DNA from: Oscillospiraceae bacterium
GTDB lineage: Bacteria > Bacillota > Clostridia > Oscillospirales > Oscillospiraceae
DNA: 42,648 bases
NCBI GenBank assembly: GCA_020025175.1
Contig: JAHHSM010000007.1
Span: 1 to 42,648 of the forward strand
Direction: 5' to 3'
Shown: one piece after another, positions 1-8,603 of the stretch
Layout of the letters: every line of letters begins with the position of its first letter
How positions within the stretch are numbered: position 1 is the first letter of the stretch
Program-made: the position numbers and the translations under genes
The notes under the pieces: generated by a model
Seen by the model: only the letters and a program-made list of their open reading frames with translations
The model's database searches: none
Told to the model about the DNA's origin: nothing

Positions 1-513
1 AAGGAGCATCGGTTATCGCTGAACCCTATTCGTCATATTGACCCATTGGGACTGCTGCTGATGTTCTTTGTAGGATTTGGCTGGGCAAAACCTGTTCCGG
101 TGGATATGCGGTATTTTAAAAAGCCGAAATCGGGCATGGCGATTACAGCACTTGCAGGACCAATGTCAAATTTTATTTTGGCAATTCTATTACTCTTTAT
201 TTGCAAGATAATGGCGTTTCATGTAACTGCGACCGGTTTTACAGTGATGCTTTATAACTTCTTGCTTACAACGGCAATTTTAAGCGTCGGTCTTGGTACG
301 TTTAATTTGATTCCGATTCCGCCGCTGGATGGCTCAAAGGTACTGTTTTCCGTTTTGCCGGATGGAATGTATTTGAAACTGATGCGCTATGAGCAGTACG
401 GTATCCTGGTGCTCCTGGCACTTTCGTTTACGGGATTTGGAAATGGTTTCCTGTCCGTGCTGATGAGTTCGGTATTCCGTATCTTGGCAAACTTTGTGGG
501 ACTGCCGTATTGA
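1..513 (+). CDS. Site-2 protease family (M50) membrane metallopeptidase, 5'-truncated by window edge
   Basis: The reading frame is open from base 1, so the N-terminal part, which should carry the HExxH zinc motif, lies outside the window. What is visible starts at the NPIRHIDPLG segment and continues through GFGWAKPVPV, hydrophobic membrane segments with AGPMSNF, and the NLIPIPPLDG motif, whose Asp is the third zinc ligand in M50 proteases. This pattern matches the short YwhC/YdiL-type M50 proteins of Firmicutes rather than RseP, since no PDZ domain is seen. It would cleave a membrane substrate within the bilayer; the substrate is unknown. scpA begins 16 bases after the stop, a common Firmicute order. 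Confidence 0.88.
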   Translation, partial: KEHRLSLNPIRHIDPLGLLLMFFVGFGWAKPVPVDMRYFKKPKSGMAITALAGPMSNFILAILLLFICKIMAFHVTATGFTVMLYNFLLTTAILSVGLGTFNLIPIPPLDGSKVLFSVLPDGMYLKLMRYEQYGILVLLALSFTGFGNGFLSVLMSSVFRILANFVGLPY

Positions 514-528
514 TAGTGGGTGAAATGA

Positions 529-1317
529 TTGGATACTCCGATTTTTAAATTGGATCATGTGGTTAAAATCAAAGAAGAGGAAGCCCTCGAAAATTTTGTC
601 GGTCCCTTGGATTTAATTTTATATCTTTTAAGCAAGAATAAAATAGAGATTCAGGATATCAGGAGTTCCGATATTATGGAGCAGTGTTCGGACTATAACG
701 AGCAGCGGCAGAGGATGGATCTTGAGGTTGCAAGTGAATTTGTTACCATGGCGGCACATTTGGTGTATATTAAAACGCGTATGCTGCTTTCAATCGAGGA
801 TGAGGAAGCAAAATCCGAGATGGATGCATTGATTAAATCTTTGGAAGAGCGGAAGCATAATGAGGAATATACACGCATCAAAACCATGGCAGAAACGCTG
901 TCTGTATGCGGTGAATTCGGGCGAGATATTTTAACAAAACCACCTGAGCAGATCAAGCGTGGCAAAATTTATGACTATCGGCAGAACAAATCGGATTTGG
1001 TGATTTGCATGCAGAACTTAATGAAACGTGTTGGTCAGCAAACAGAGCCTTTGTACGAGGCGTTTGACGGCATTGTTATGCGTGAACCATATCCGGTGCA
1101 GGATAAAGCAAAAGATATTATTCGCCGCTTGATTCATAATGGGATTACCAGATTTCGTATGTTGTTTTCCGGAGCACGCAGCCGCAGCGAGATTGTAGCA
1201 ACATTTTTGGCAATTTTGGAGCTTTGCAAAGCGAATGCAGTGCGGATTGCGGGAAGTGAGACGGAATGTATGGTAGATTGTATCAATCAGGATATTGATA
1301 CATCTAAATTGTCTTGA
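529..1317 (+). CDS. scpA: Segregation and condensation protein A
   Basis: 262-residue kleisin subunit that joins Smc and ScpB to form the bacterial condensin, which loads near the origin and helps chromosome segregation. The N-terminal ENFVGPLDLILYLL segment is the typical ScpA start region (F-x-GPLDLLL-x-L), followed by the helix with ASEFVTMAAHLVYIKTRMLL. The C-terminal winged-helix region ends near residue 250. The start is a TTG with a weak GGGTGA Shine-Dalgarno sequence about 5 bases upstream; no in-frame ATG fits better. scpB follows after 30 bases, the usual pairing. Confidence 0.95.
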   Translation: MDTPIFKLDHVVKIKEEEALENFVGPLDLILYLLSKNKIEIQDIRSSDIMEQCSDYNEQRQRMDLEVASEFVTMAAHLVYIKTRMLLSIEDEEAKSEMDALIKSLEERKHNEEYTRIKTMAETLSVCGEFGRDILTKPPEQIKRGKIYDYRQNKSDLVICMQNLMKRVGQQTEPLYEAFDGIVMREPYPVQDKAKDIIRRLIHNGITRFRMLFSGARSRSEIVATFLAILELCKANAVRIAGSETECMVDCINQDIDTSKLS

Positions 1318-1347
1318 TATTCTGAAAAGCGCAAGGGCGGTATAAAA

Positions 1348-2028
1348 ATGGAAAACATGGAAACAAAAGAATTGATATCCGCCATTGAAGGGATTTTGTT
1401 CTCTTCCGGGGAGCCTGTGGGGATAGAACGAATTTGCATGGCGCTGCAAGCGGATAAAATGACAATAGAGAAGGCTCTTCGGCAGTTGGCGGATTATTAT
1501 GCATATGAGCGGCGCGGTGTGCGACTGATTCAAATGGAGAATGAGTATCAGATGGTATCTGCGCCGGAGTATGGTGAAATTATTCGAAAAGTGTTTGAAA
1601 TTCGAAAACCTGCAAAGCTGTCTCAGCCTGCGATGGAGGTGCTGACTATTATAGCGTATTACCAGCCTACAACAAGGGTGTATATTGATCAGATCCGCGG
1701 CATGGATAGTTCTTATACTGTGGGATTGCTGCTGGACCGTCACTTGATCGAAGAGTGTGGGCGGCTGCAAGTTCCGGGGCGTCCGCACTTATATAGAACA
1801 ACAAAGGAATTTCTCCGTGTATTTCACCTGTGCTCGTTGGACGACTTGCCGGATCTGCCGGGAACGGGAGAAGATGAGCAGCTTCGATTAGATAGTGACA
1901 CGATGCTGCATGACAAACTGCCTGCATCTATTGAGGAATGCTGCAATTTATCGGAGCATATAAAGTCACATATACAGAATGAGCTTGAAAACAGAAAAGG
2001 AAATGGTATAGAGAATGATGGTGGTTGA
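1348..2028 (+). CDS. scpB: Segregation and condensation protein B
   Basis: 226-residue partner of ScpA in the Smc-ScpAB complex. The family pattern is clear: ELISAIEGILFSSGEPV at the N-terminus, the first winged helix, then QPAMEVLTIIAYYQP and the second winged helix containing VGLLLDRHLIEECGR and PGRPHLYRTTKEFL. A 40-residue acidic tail after about residue 185 is a common variable extension. ATG start with GGGCGG about 6 bases upstream. It lies between scpA and the DUF2953-ytfJ pair, an arrangement frequent in Clostridia and Bacilli. Confidence 0.96.
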   Translation: MENMETKELISAIEGILFSSGEPVGIERICMALQADKMTIEKALRQLADYYAYERRGVRLIQMENEYQMVSAPEYGEIIRKVFEIRKPAKLSQPAMEVLTIIAYYQPTTRVYIDQIRGMDSSYTVGLLLDRHLIEECGRLQVPGRPHLYRTTKEFLRVFHLCSLDDLPDLPGTGEDEQLRLDSDTMLHDKLPASIEECCNLSEHIKSHIQNELENRKGNGIENDGG

Positions 2029-2063
2029 CCTGTAAATGATGATTTGTGGAAGGAGGAGTGATA

Positions 2064-2735
2064 GTGCTGATTTACATTATTTTGGTAATTATTTTAGTGC
2101 TGAGTTTACTCCTTTTATTTTCTAACGTAGGTGTCCGGCTTGTTTTTGAATCGGAATTGAGAATGTGGGTTAAAGTTGGTTTTCTCAGGGTCCAACTTTA
2201 CCCGATTCCAGAAAGGAAGAAAAAAACAGCAAAGCGTAAAAAGAAAGTAAAAGAAGCGAAAAGAGATTCGCGTTCTGAAGGAAAAAGGACAGAGCGAAAG
2301 ATTACCTTTGAAGCAGTATGGCAGCTGATTATAGAGTTAACGCCTGTGTTGCTTGCTGCGATGGAGCATACACGAAAGGGTATGCGTATTCGCTGCTTGA
2401 AGCTGCATTTGACGATTTCGGATCGGAATCCGGCGATTGCTGCCCAAAGATACGGAAAAATGAATGCTGTGATTTGGCCACTGATTGCTGCCATTGAAAA
2501 TGCAGTAACAGTCGAACAGAGAAATGTGCGTTTAGATTTAGATTTTTCGCTTCACAAGACAAGGGCAAACGGTGAGATTTTCATTACGATGCGCATGTAC
2601 CGCGGAATCCACATTTTCCTGGCAGATGGCCGGAGAATGCTCAAGTTGGTTTTGGATTTTATGAAAGCTGCAAAAGTTGACCAAGATCATAGATCGATGA
2701 CAATAAAAAAACCTACAGATGATACTGCGGCATAA
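2064..2735 (+). CDS. DUF2953 domain membrane protein (YtfI-like)
   Basis: About 223 residues. One N-terminal hydrophobic segment (IYIILVIILVLSLLLLF) is followed by a beta-rich section with VGFLRVQLYPIP, a very lysine/arginine-rich stretch (residues about 53-80), and a C-terminal region with RCLKLHLTISDRNPAIAAQRYG. This matches the DUF2953 family, represented by B. subtilis YtfI, of unknown function. I chose the GTG at 2064 because AGGAGG (2051-2056) sits 7 bases before it; a longer reading from GTG 2046 would put the start upstream of the Shine-Dalgarno sequence. It directly precedes ytfJ, as in Bacillus, so a sporulation-linked role is inferred from context only. Confidence 0.85.
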   Translation: MLIYIILVIILVLSLLLLFSNVGVRLVFESELRMWVKVGFLRVQLYPIPERKKKTAKRKKKVKEAKRDSRSEGKRTERKITFEAVWQLIIELTPVLLAAMEHTRKGMRIRCLKLHLTISDRNPAIAAQRYGKMNAVIWPLIAAIENAVTVEQRNVRLDLDFSLHKTRANGEIFITMRMYRGIHIFLADGRRMLKLVLDFMKAAKVDQDHRSMTIKKPTDDTAA

Positions 2736-2762
2736 ATGCAGAGTGAAGGGACGGTATGAAAA

Positions 2763-3158
2763 ATGGAAAAACATCCAATCAATGATTTAATGGCAGTAAC
2801 CATGGAAAAAATGCATGAAATGGTGGATTCTAATACGATTGTTGGGCAGCCTATTACAACACCTGACGGTGTAACATTGATTCCTGTATCGCGTATGAGT
2901 TTCGGCTTTGGCAGCGGTGGCGGGGATTACAATACAAAGCACACCGCAGGAAAAGATGCAAATTTTGCAGGTGGCAGTGGTGCCGGTGTTGAAATTGCTC
3001 CGGTTGCGTTTCTTGTGGTAAAAGATGGGTTTGTGCGTGTTTTACCTGTGTCTGCTCCGCCTGCATCTACATTGGACCGCGTGATTGATATGGCACCTGA
3101 TATTATGGATAAAGTGGATAAATTTATCACTAAAAATAAGGAAAAGAAAGCTGAGTAA
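2763..3158 (+). CDS. ytfJ: Spore protein YtfJ (GerW family)
   Basis: 131 residues with the family signature: an N-terminal helix, then VGQPITTPDGVTLIPVSRMSFGFG, a glycine-rich loop with GSGGGDY and FAGGSGAGVEIAPVAFLVV, and a C-terminal amphipathic helix. GerW/YtfJ proteins are made under forespore control in Bacillus and are needed for normal germination responses. No signal peptide. It sits 27 bases after the DUF2953 gene, its usual partner, and just before a sporulation-type D,D-carboxypeptidase gene, which supports a spore context. Confidence 0.93.
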   Translation: MEKHPINDLMAVTMEKMHEMVDSNTIVGQPITTPDGVTLIPVSRMSFGFGSGGGDYNTKHTAGKDANFAGGSGAGVEIAPVAFLVVKDGFVRVLPVSAPPASTLDRVIDMAPDIMDKVDKFITKNKEKKAE

Positions 3159-3191
3159 TGGGGGATACTACGTTCACCGTGAGGTGATCGT

Positions 3192-4298
3192 ATGTTCAAA
3201 ATAAAGGGAAGACAAATTTATAGTGTCCTCTGTTGTATCGCTGCGCTGTGCTGTGTGACGGTACAGCCACAGGCTGTTCAGATATCAGCAGCTTCTGCCG
3301 TTTTGATAGAAGCAGAAAGCGGAAGGGTGCTGTATGAGCAGAATGCGGATCAGAAAATGCTGATTGCCAGCACTACAAAAATCATGACGGCATTGGTGGC
3401 AATAGAATCTTGCGATTTAAATGAAGTTATAGAAGTAAAGCAAAGCCACATGGTGGAAGGTTCCTCTATGTATCTCAAACCGGGAGAAGCATTAACCTTA
3501 GAAACGTTACTTTACGGCTTGATGCTTTGCTCCGGTAATGATGCCGCATTGGCGATTGCGGATCATTGCGGCCCTGGTATTGATGCCTTCGTTCAGAAAA
3601 TGAATCATACAGCAAAAGAACTGGGCATGATGCACACGTCTTTTGCAAACCCAAATGGATTAGATGATGCGGCGCATTATTCGACCGCTAGAGATATGGC
3701 GATTCTGGCTTCATACGCGATGGAGAATGAAACATTTGCAAGAATTGCTTCAACACGTACGATTACGATAGGGAATCGTACCATGGTAAATCATAATAAG
3801 CTTTTATCGCGTTACGAGGGCTGTATTGGGTTAAAAACGGGATACACCAAGGCGGCTGGCCGTACCTTAGTGTCCTGTGCTGTGCGAGATGATATGAAAT
3901 TGATTGCGGTGACACTGAAAGACGGAAACGATTGGGCGGATCATGCTGCACTTTATGACTACGGGTTTAAAACGTATCATATGCAGCAGCTTTCCATACC
4001 AGATCAGGTCGCAATGCAGATTCCTGTATTAAACGGCTGTCAAAAGTCGGTGCCGATTTTATATGAAACGGCATTATCCTACCCTGTGAAAGACGGGGAA
4101 AAAATTGAAGCGCAATGTGTGGCAGAATCCAGTGCATTTGCACCCGTTGAGGCAGGGAAAAAGGCTGGGGAGGTCCGATATACATTAAATGATATGGATA
4201 TCGGATGTGCGGATCTATATTACGGCACGAGTGTTGAACCGTTACCGATACAGGGGCGCGGTGTATTTTGGAAAATGGCAGGAGCTTTTTTCAAATAA
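3192..4298 (+). CDS. D-alanyl-D-alanine carboxypeptidase, S11 family (DacF/PBP5-like)
   Basis: 368 residues, exported by an N-terminal signal peptide (hydrophobic residues about 10-25, likely cleavage after an Ala around 34-35). All three penicillin-binding motifs are present: S60-T-T-K63 with the nucleophile serine, S114-G-N116, and K215-T-G217. The C-terminal beta domain ends with a short hydrophobic/amphipathic tail (VFWKMAGAFF) that would hold the enzyme on the outer face of the membrane. It trims the terminal D-Ala from peptidoglycan stem peptides. Its position after ytfJ suggests the sporulation paralogue DacF or DacB, but the sequence alone does not settle which. GAGGTGA lies 4 bases before the ATG. 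Confidence 0.93.
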   Translation: MFKIKGRQIYSVLCCIAALCCVTVQPQAVQISAASAVLIEAESGRVLYEQNADQKMLIASTTKIMTALVAIESCDLNEVIEVKQSHMVEGSSMYLKPGEALTLETLLYGLMLCSGNDAALAIADHCGPGIDAFVQKMNHTAKELGMMHTSFANPNGLDDAAHYSTARDMAILASYAMENETFARIASTRTITIGNRTMVNHNKLLSRYEGCIGLKTGYTKAAGRTLVSCAVRDDMKLIAVTLKDGNDWADHAALYDYGFKTYHMQQLSIPDQVAMQIPVLNGCQKSVPILYETALSYPVKDGEKIEAQCVAESSAFAPVEAGKKAGEVRYTLNDMDIGCADLYYGTSVEPLPIQGRGVFWKMAGAFFK

Positions 4299-4324
4299 TT
4301 TGATGATAGAGAGGACGGGGGTAT

Positions 4325-5032
4325 ATGGAAGAGCGGATCAGTAAAATTTTATCTGCACATGGCGTATGCTCCCGAAGAGCAGCGGAAGAGCTCATTCGTA
4401 ATGGGCGTATTCAGGTCAATGGCACTGTGGCAAATTTAGGTCAAAGGGCGGATGCACAGACTGATTTGATTTGCGTAGACGGGGAACCGCTAAAAGAGAA
4501 ATGTGAATTTCTTTATATCATGTTGCATAAGCCGAGAGGATATGTGACGACGGTTTCTGATGAAAAAGGGCGCCGCACAGTTATGGGATTGATTCGAGAC
4601 ATTCCGGAAAGGGTATGGCCCGTAGGAAGGTTGGACATGGATTCCGAGGGGCTGCTGTTGTTAACTAATGACGGAGATTTGACAAATCATTTGCTTCATC
4701 CCAGCCATCAAATTGATAAATTATATCAGGTTTGGGTGAATGGAGATACTACGGCAGCAATTCCCGCTTTGCGCAATATGACAAACCTAGATGGTGAGGC
4801 AATTCGAAAACCCTATGTAAAACTTCTGCGGAAAAACGACAATGGCGGGGTGCTGTCGATCATCATTCATGAGGGAAAGAATCGACAGATACGAAGAATG
4901 TGTGCTGCGGTGGGATTGCGTGTTTCCCGGCTGAAACGTGTACGCGAAAGTGCGCTTTCTTTAGGTGATTTACCCATAGGGAAATGGAGATACTTGACAG
5001 AGGAAGAAGTTGCACTGTTAAAAAAGGTCTGA
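4325..5032 (+). CDS. rluB: 23S rRNA pseudouridine synthase, RsuA/RluB/E/F family
   Basis: 235 residues. An N-terminal S4 RNA-binding domain (about 1-60, RISKILSAHGVCSRRAAEELI) is followed by the catalytic domain with VGRLDMDSEGLLLLTNDGDL, where the first Asp of GRLD is the catalytic residue of the family. The conserved EGKNRQIRRMCAAVG motif lies near residue 180. The Firmicute member modifies a uridine in the peptidyl-transferase region of 23S rRNA. The symbol follows usual Firmicute naming; exact target position cannot be read from sequence. It ends the first operon of the window, just before a hairpin. Confidence 0.93.
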   Translation: MEERISKILSAHGVCSRRAAEELIRNGRIQVNGTVANLGQRADAQTDLICVDGEPLKEKCEFLYIMLHKPRGYVTTVSDEKGRRTVMGLIRDIPERVWPVGRLDMDSEGLLLLTNDGDLTNHLLHPSHQIDKLYQVWVNGDTTAAIPALRNMTNLDGEAIRKPYVKLLRKNDNGGVLSIIIHEGKNRQIRRMCAAVGLRVSRLKRVRESALSLGDLPIGKWRYLTEEEVALLKKV

Positions 5033-5040
5033 AATAATAG

Positions 5041-5078
5041 ATCCGCAAGTTTGCTTTTGCAATTTTGCGGATTTATTC
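5041..5078 (+). terminator. Weak Rho-independent terminator after rluB
   Basis: An 8-bp perfect stem, ATCCGCAA (5041-5048) with TTGCGGAT (5065-5072), is followed by a T-rich run (TTATTCTT). The loop is 16 bases, so it is only moderately convincing, but it lies 9 bases after the rluB stop and just before a promoter. Confidence 0.5.
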
Positions 5079-5097
5079 TTGCAATTTTGCAGGATTT
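5057..5097 (+). repeat. Two direct copies of TTGCAATTTTGC-(A)GGATTT
   Basis: TTGCAATTTTGC occurs at 5057-5068 and 5079-5090, each followed by GGATTT (after one extra A in the second). The copies are 22 bases apart, and the second provides the -35 box of the promoter at 5079. This could be a regulator binding site or a relic of local duplication. Confidence 0.6.
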
Positions 5098-5107
5098 CAG
5101 TTAAAAT
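5079..5107 (+). promoter_or_regulatory. Promoter for the RpiR regulator gene
   Basis: TTGCAA (5079-5084), a 17-base spacer, and TAAAAT (5102-5107) form a SigA-type promoter. The -35 box is the second copy of a repeated TTGCAATTTTGC element. The predicted transcript starts about 90 bases before the coding region. Confidence 0.65.
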
Positions 5108-5205
5108 AAAAGCAATTTTATGTCTCTTTAGCAGACAACTTTAAAAAAGAAAAATGCTTACTTTATTTAAATTTTATAGAGCCCAATAGGGCGAGGTGAT
5201 TCTAC

Positions 5206-6075
5206 ATGACTAGCGATGTCCTTTCGCTAATTCAAAAAAATATGGACGGATTTTCAAAGCGGCAGCGTGCCATTGCGAATTTTATTTTAGAAAATTATGA
5301 TAAGGCTGCTTTTATGACAGCCAGCCGTTTGGGAAAGGCAATCAATGTCAGTGAATCCACGGTCGTGCGGTTTGCTGCGGAACTGGGGTATGAAGGATAT
5401 CCTGAAATGCAGCGCGCATTACAGGAATTGATTCGTAATAAATTGACCTCGATTCAGCGTATTGAGGTTTCTAATGATCGTTTGGGATCAAATGATATAT
5501 TATCAACTGTCATGCAGAGTGATATTGAAAAAATCAGAATGTCTTTAGATACAGTGGATCGTGAGAGCTTTCGCCAAGCGGTTGATAAGATCGTGAAAGC
5601 AAAACACATTTATGTTTTGGGCTTGCGGTCATCTACAGCACTTGCGAATTTTTTAGGCTTCTATTTGAATCTGCTTTTTGAAAATGTTATTTTGGTACAT
5701 ACAACTGCTGTGAGTGAGATGTTTGAGCAGGCGTTGCGGATTGGGCAGGGCGACTTGATGATTGGCATCAGTTTCCCACGCTATTCCAGCCGCACAGTAA
5801 AAGCCATGCAATTTGCGTCTGATCGTGGTGCAGATGTACTGGCGATTACGGATAGTGAGGCATCGCCATTGTATGAAATTGCGCACACGTCACTCCTTGC
5901 CAAGAGCGACATGATGTCCTTTATTGATTCTCTGGTAGCCCCATTAAGCCTGATCAATGCGCTGATCGTAGCGATAGGGCGCGAAATGAATGCGGATCTA
6001 TCGAAAACCTTTACGGAATTGGAAAAAATATGGACAGAGTATGGAGTTTATGAAAATGCCAGCCACAAAGAATGA
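5206..6075 (+). CDS. MurR/RpiR family transcriptional regulator
   Basis: 289 residues: an N-terminal HTH domain of the RpiR type (about 1-77, with KRQRAIANFILENYDKAAFM and SESTVVRFAAELGYEGYPEMQ) and a C-terminal SIS sugar-phosphate-binding domain (about 115-265, with IYVLGLRSSTALANF and LMIGISFPRYSSRTV). Such regulators sense phosphosugars or, in Clostridia, often unidentified ligands. No sugar catabolic gene is nearby; the downstream flavoprotein gene overlaps its 3' end, so the two are probably co-transcribed. GAGGTGA lies about 6 bases before the ATG. Ligand and targets are unknown. Confidence 0.93.
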   Translation: MTSDVLSLIQKNMDGFSKRQRAIANFILENYDKAAFMTASRLGKAINVSESTVVRFAAELGYEGYPEMQRALQELIRNKLTSIQRIEVSNDRLGSNDILSTVMQSDIEKIRMSLDTVDRESFRQAVDKIVKAKHIYVLGLRSSTALANFLGFYLNLLFENVILVHTTAVSEMFEQALRIGQGDLMIGISFPRYSSRTVKAMQFASDRGADVLAITDSEASPLYEIAHTSLLAKSDMMSFIDSLVAPLSLINALIVAIGREMNADLSKTFTELEKIWTEYGVYENASHKE

Positions 6076-7312
6076 TATTATTGTGATCGGCGGTGGTCCT
6101 GCGGGTATGATGTCCGCAATTATCGCCGCGGAAGAAGGGGCACACGTTACTTTGCTCGAGCGCAATGATAAGGTGGGCCGAAAACTGAATATTACAGGCA
6201 AAGGGCGCTGTAATGTGACGAATAATTGTTCTGCGGAAGAGGCTTTGGCACAGATTCCGAGAAACAGCAGATTTCTATTCAGTTCTTTTTCAAAGTTTGA
6301 CAGCCGTGCTGTGATGGAGTTTTTTGAAAAACGTGGGCTTCATTTGAAAACGGAACGTGGAAACCGTGTTTTTCCGGTTTCAGACAGCGCCTACGATGTA
6401 ACGGATACACTCCGTGATGCACTGCGTCATGCGGGAGTGAAGATAATAAAGGAACGGGCGCAGGAGGTTCTTTTAAAAGAAGACGGTGCTGTTTGTGGTG
6501 TGCGGGGAGAAAAAGGGGAATACACCTGCGCTCAGGCTATTCTTGCAACCGGCGGCGTTTCTTATCCTGCGACGGGTTCGACCGGTGATGGATACGCTAT
6601 GGCGCGCTTGGTTGGACATACTATCATTGAACCGAAGGCATCGCTAATTTCTCTTGTTTGCAGCGATCGCTGCTGTGCGCAAATGCAGGGGCTTTCGTTG
6701 AAAAATGTCAGCATTACTATTAAAAATAGCAAAAAAAAGACAGTTTATCAGGATTTTGGTGAAATGTTGTTTACTGATAAAGGTGTTTCCGGACCCATGA
6801 TTTTGTCTGCAAGTGCACATTTGCGTGATTATGAGAAAGATCAATATCGTTTATTGATCGATTTGAAGCCTGCATTGGACGAAGAGAAGCTGGATGCACG
6901 TATACTGAGAGACTTGGAAGAACAGCACAATAAGGATTTTGGAAATGTGCTTGGAGGTTTGATTCCGCGCAGCATGATTCCTGTAATGATTGAGCGTACG
7001 GGGATTCCTTCTAATACAAAAGCCAATTCTATTACGCGTCAGCAAAGACGCAGATTAATTGAGACAATTAAGCAATTTGACCTGACAGTCATTTCTCCTG
7101 GACCTTTGCAGCAGGCGATTATTACATCCGGCGGGATCAAAACAGGGGAAATCAATCCATCTACAATGGAGTCGAAAAAAGTGCCGGGATTGTATTTTGC
7201 CGGAGAGATCATTGATGTAGATGCTTACACCGGTGGATTTAATTTGCAGATTGCCTGGGCAACCGGCTATGTGGCGGGTATGGCTGCGGCTCATGCCGAA
7301 AATGAGATTTGA
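6056..7312 (+). CDS. NAD(P)/FAD-dependent oxidoreductase, BaiN/HI0933 (YtfP-like) family
   Basis: About 418 residues. The N-terminal FAD-binding Rossmann motif is IIVIGGGPAGMMSA, followed by the family signature GRKLNITGKGRCNVTN. Further on are ATGGVSYPATGSTGDGY and, near the C-terminus, VPGLYFAGEIIDVDAYTGGFNLQ, the second FAD contact. This is the family once called HI0933-like; one clostridial member, BaiN, has been linked to bile-acid reduction, but most members are uncharacterised housekeeping-type proteins. I chose ATG 6056 because GGAG (6043-6046) lies 9 bases upstream; ATGs at 6041 and 6050 are also in frame. It overlaps the preceding regulator gene by 20 bases and runs into cmk. Confidence 0.9.
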   Translation: MPATKNDIIVIGGGPAGMMSAIIAAEEGAHVTLLERNDKVGRKLNITGKGRCNVTNNCSAEEALAQIPRNSRFLFSSFSKFDSRAVMEFFEKRGLHLKTERGNRVFPVSDSAYDVTDTLRDALRHAGVKIIKERAQEVLLKEDGAVCGVRGEKGEYTCAQAILATGGVSYPATGSTGDGYAMARLVGHTIIEPKASLISLVCSDRCCAQMQGLSLKNVSITIKNSKKKTVYQDFGEMLFTDKGVSGPMILSASAHLRDYEKDQYRLLIDLKPALDEEKLDARILRDLEEQHNKDFGNVLGGLIPRSMIPVMIERTGIPSNTKANSITRQQRRRLIETIKQFDLTVISPGPLQQAIITSGGIKTGEINPSTMESKKVPGLYFAGEIIDVDAYTGGFNLQIAWATGYVAGMAAAHAENEI

Positions 7313-7326
7313 AAGAAGAGAAGAAA

Positions 7327-8016
7327 ATGAAAAATCTGACCCATGCTGTAGCAATCGACGGGCCGTCTGGCGCAGGAAAGAGTACACTGGCACGTAAGGT
7401 TGCGGCTGATTTGAAATTTGTATATGTAGATACAGGTGCGATCTATCGTTCAATCGGTTGGTATGCATTGCAAAATGGTGTTTCTTTGGAGTGCGCAGAA
7501 GATATTGCGCAGTTGCTGCCATCTTTAAAAGTAGAAATCCAGTATGGGGAAGATGGTTTGCAGCATATGTTGGTAAACAAACGGGATGTGACAAAAGAGA
7601 TCCGCTTGCCTGAAATTTCGGTAGCGGCATCGAAAGTGGCAGCTGTTCCGGCAGTACGTGAATTTTTGCTGGAAATGCAGAGAAATTTGGCGCGCGAGCA
7701 TAATGTTGTTATGGATGGACGGGATATTGGTACAGTAGTTCTCCCTGATGCAAGCTGCAAAATTTTTCTGACGGCATCTGCTGAAGTGCGCGCAGAGCGC
7801 AGATGTAAAGAATTGGAGGAACGTGGAACGCCGCAGGAATATGGTGTCGTGCTAGAAGATATGAAACGGCGTGATGAACAGGACCGTACCCGTAAAATAG
7901 CACCTCTGAAACAAGCGGAAGATGCGATCCTTTTAGACACATCAGCGCTTAATTTTGAGAGCAGCTTTGAAGCCTTGCTGCAAATTATTAAGGAGCGAAT
8001 CGGAGATGAAACGTAA
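7327..8016 (+). CDS. cmk: Cytidylate kinase
   Basis: 229 residues. Phosphorylates CMP and dCMP to the diphosphates for nucleic acid and lipid precursor supply. The P-loop is IDGPSGAGKST (residues 10-20), followed by YVDTGAIYRSIG, MDGRDIGTVVLPDASCKIFL and the RRDEQDRTR lid region, all typical of Cmk. I chose ATG 7327 over the in-frame TTG at 7309 because the protein then begins at the usual place before the P-loop. The cmk-plsC-ispH-rpsA order that follows is a well-known Firmicute/clostridial cluster. Confidence 0.96.
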   Translation: MKNLTHAVAIDGPSGAGKSTLARKVAADLKFVYVDTGAIYRSIGWYALQNGVSLECAEDIAQLLPSLKVEIQYGEDGLQHMLVNKRDVTKEIRLPEISVAASKVAAVPAVREFLLEMQRNLAREHNVVMDGRDIGTVVLPDASCKIFLTASAEVRAERRCKELEERGTPQEYGVVLEDMKRRDEQDRTRKIAPLKQAEDAILLDTSALNFESSFEALLQIIKERIGDET

Positions 8017-8602
8017 TCATTTTTATTCAGTTGCGTATGTCGTATTGTATCCCATTATCCATATCATTTTTTTGCTGTCCGTAAAAGGCCGTGAGCGGAT
8101 TCCAGAGGGGAATGTTGTTTTTTGCTGCAATCATTCCAGTAATTGGGATCCACTGCTTATTATGATTGCGGCAGGATATCATCATCAAATGCATGCAATG
8201 GCGAAAATTGAAATTTTGCATTGGCCAGTGGTTGGACACATTGTAAAGTGGGCCGGCACAATCTTTGTAGATCGAGGCAAAGCAGATATTGGTGCCATTA
8301 AGACAGCTATGAAATACTTAAAAAATAGGCAGAAAATTTTGATTTTCCCTGAAGGAACGCGTGTTTCAGAAGAAGAATCTGCTGCGGCCAAGGGGGGAGT
8401 TTCTATGCTGGCGGTGCGCACAGAATCGCCTATTATTCCGATTTATCTGGACAGCAATAAAAAGCTGTTCCATCGGACGCATGTTGTGTTTGGAGAACCA
8501 TATGTGCCTAAGGTTGCAGGACGAAAGGGAACAGCAGAGGAATATCAGAATATTGCGGATGATGCACTGCGCCGCATCTATGCACTGAGGGAAGAGTGCT
8601 GA
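8006..8602 (+). CDS. plsC: 1-acyl-sn-glycerol-3-phosphate acyltransferase
   Basis: 198 residues. Adds the second acyl chain to make phosphatidic acid at the membrane. The acyltransferase block I motif H43-SSNW-D48 (HxxxxD) and the block III FPEGTR motif near residue 113 are both present, as is a hydrophobic N-terminal segment (about 8-25). It overlaps the 3' end of cmk by 11 bases, so translation is probably coupled; AGGAG lies 10 bases before the ATG. A longer in-frame reading from 7955 would lie entirely inside cmk and has no Shine-Dalgarno sequence. Confidence 0.95.
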   Translation: MKRNHFYSVAYVVLYPIIHIIFLLSVKGRERIPEGNVVFCCNHSSNWDPLLIMIAAGYHHQMHAMAKIEILHWPVVGHIVKWAGTIFVDRGKADIGAIKTAMKYLKNRQKILIFPEGTRVSEEESAAAKGGVSMLAVRTESPIIPIYLDSNKKLFHRTHVVFGEPYVPKVAGRKGTAEEYQNIADDALRRIYALREEC

Positions 8603-8603
8603 T

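Noticed and set aside
1018..1788. 256-residue open frame on the - strand across scpA/scpB
   Set aside because: Antisense to two certain genes and composed of low-complexity His/Arg/Leu-rich translation typical of shadows.
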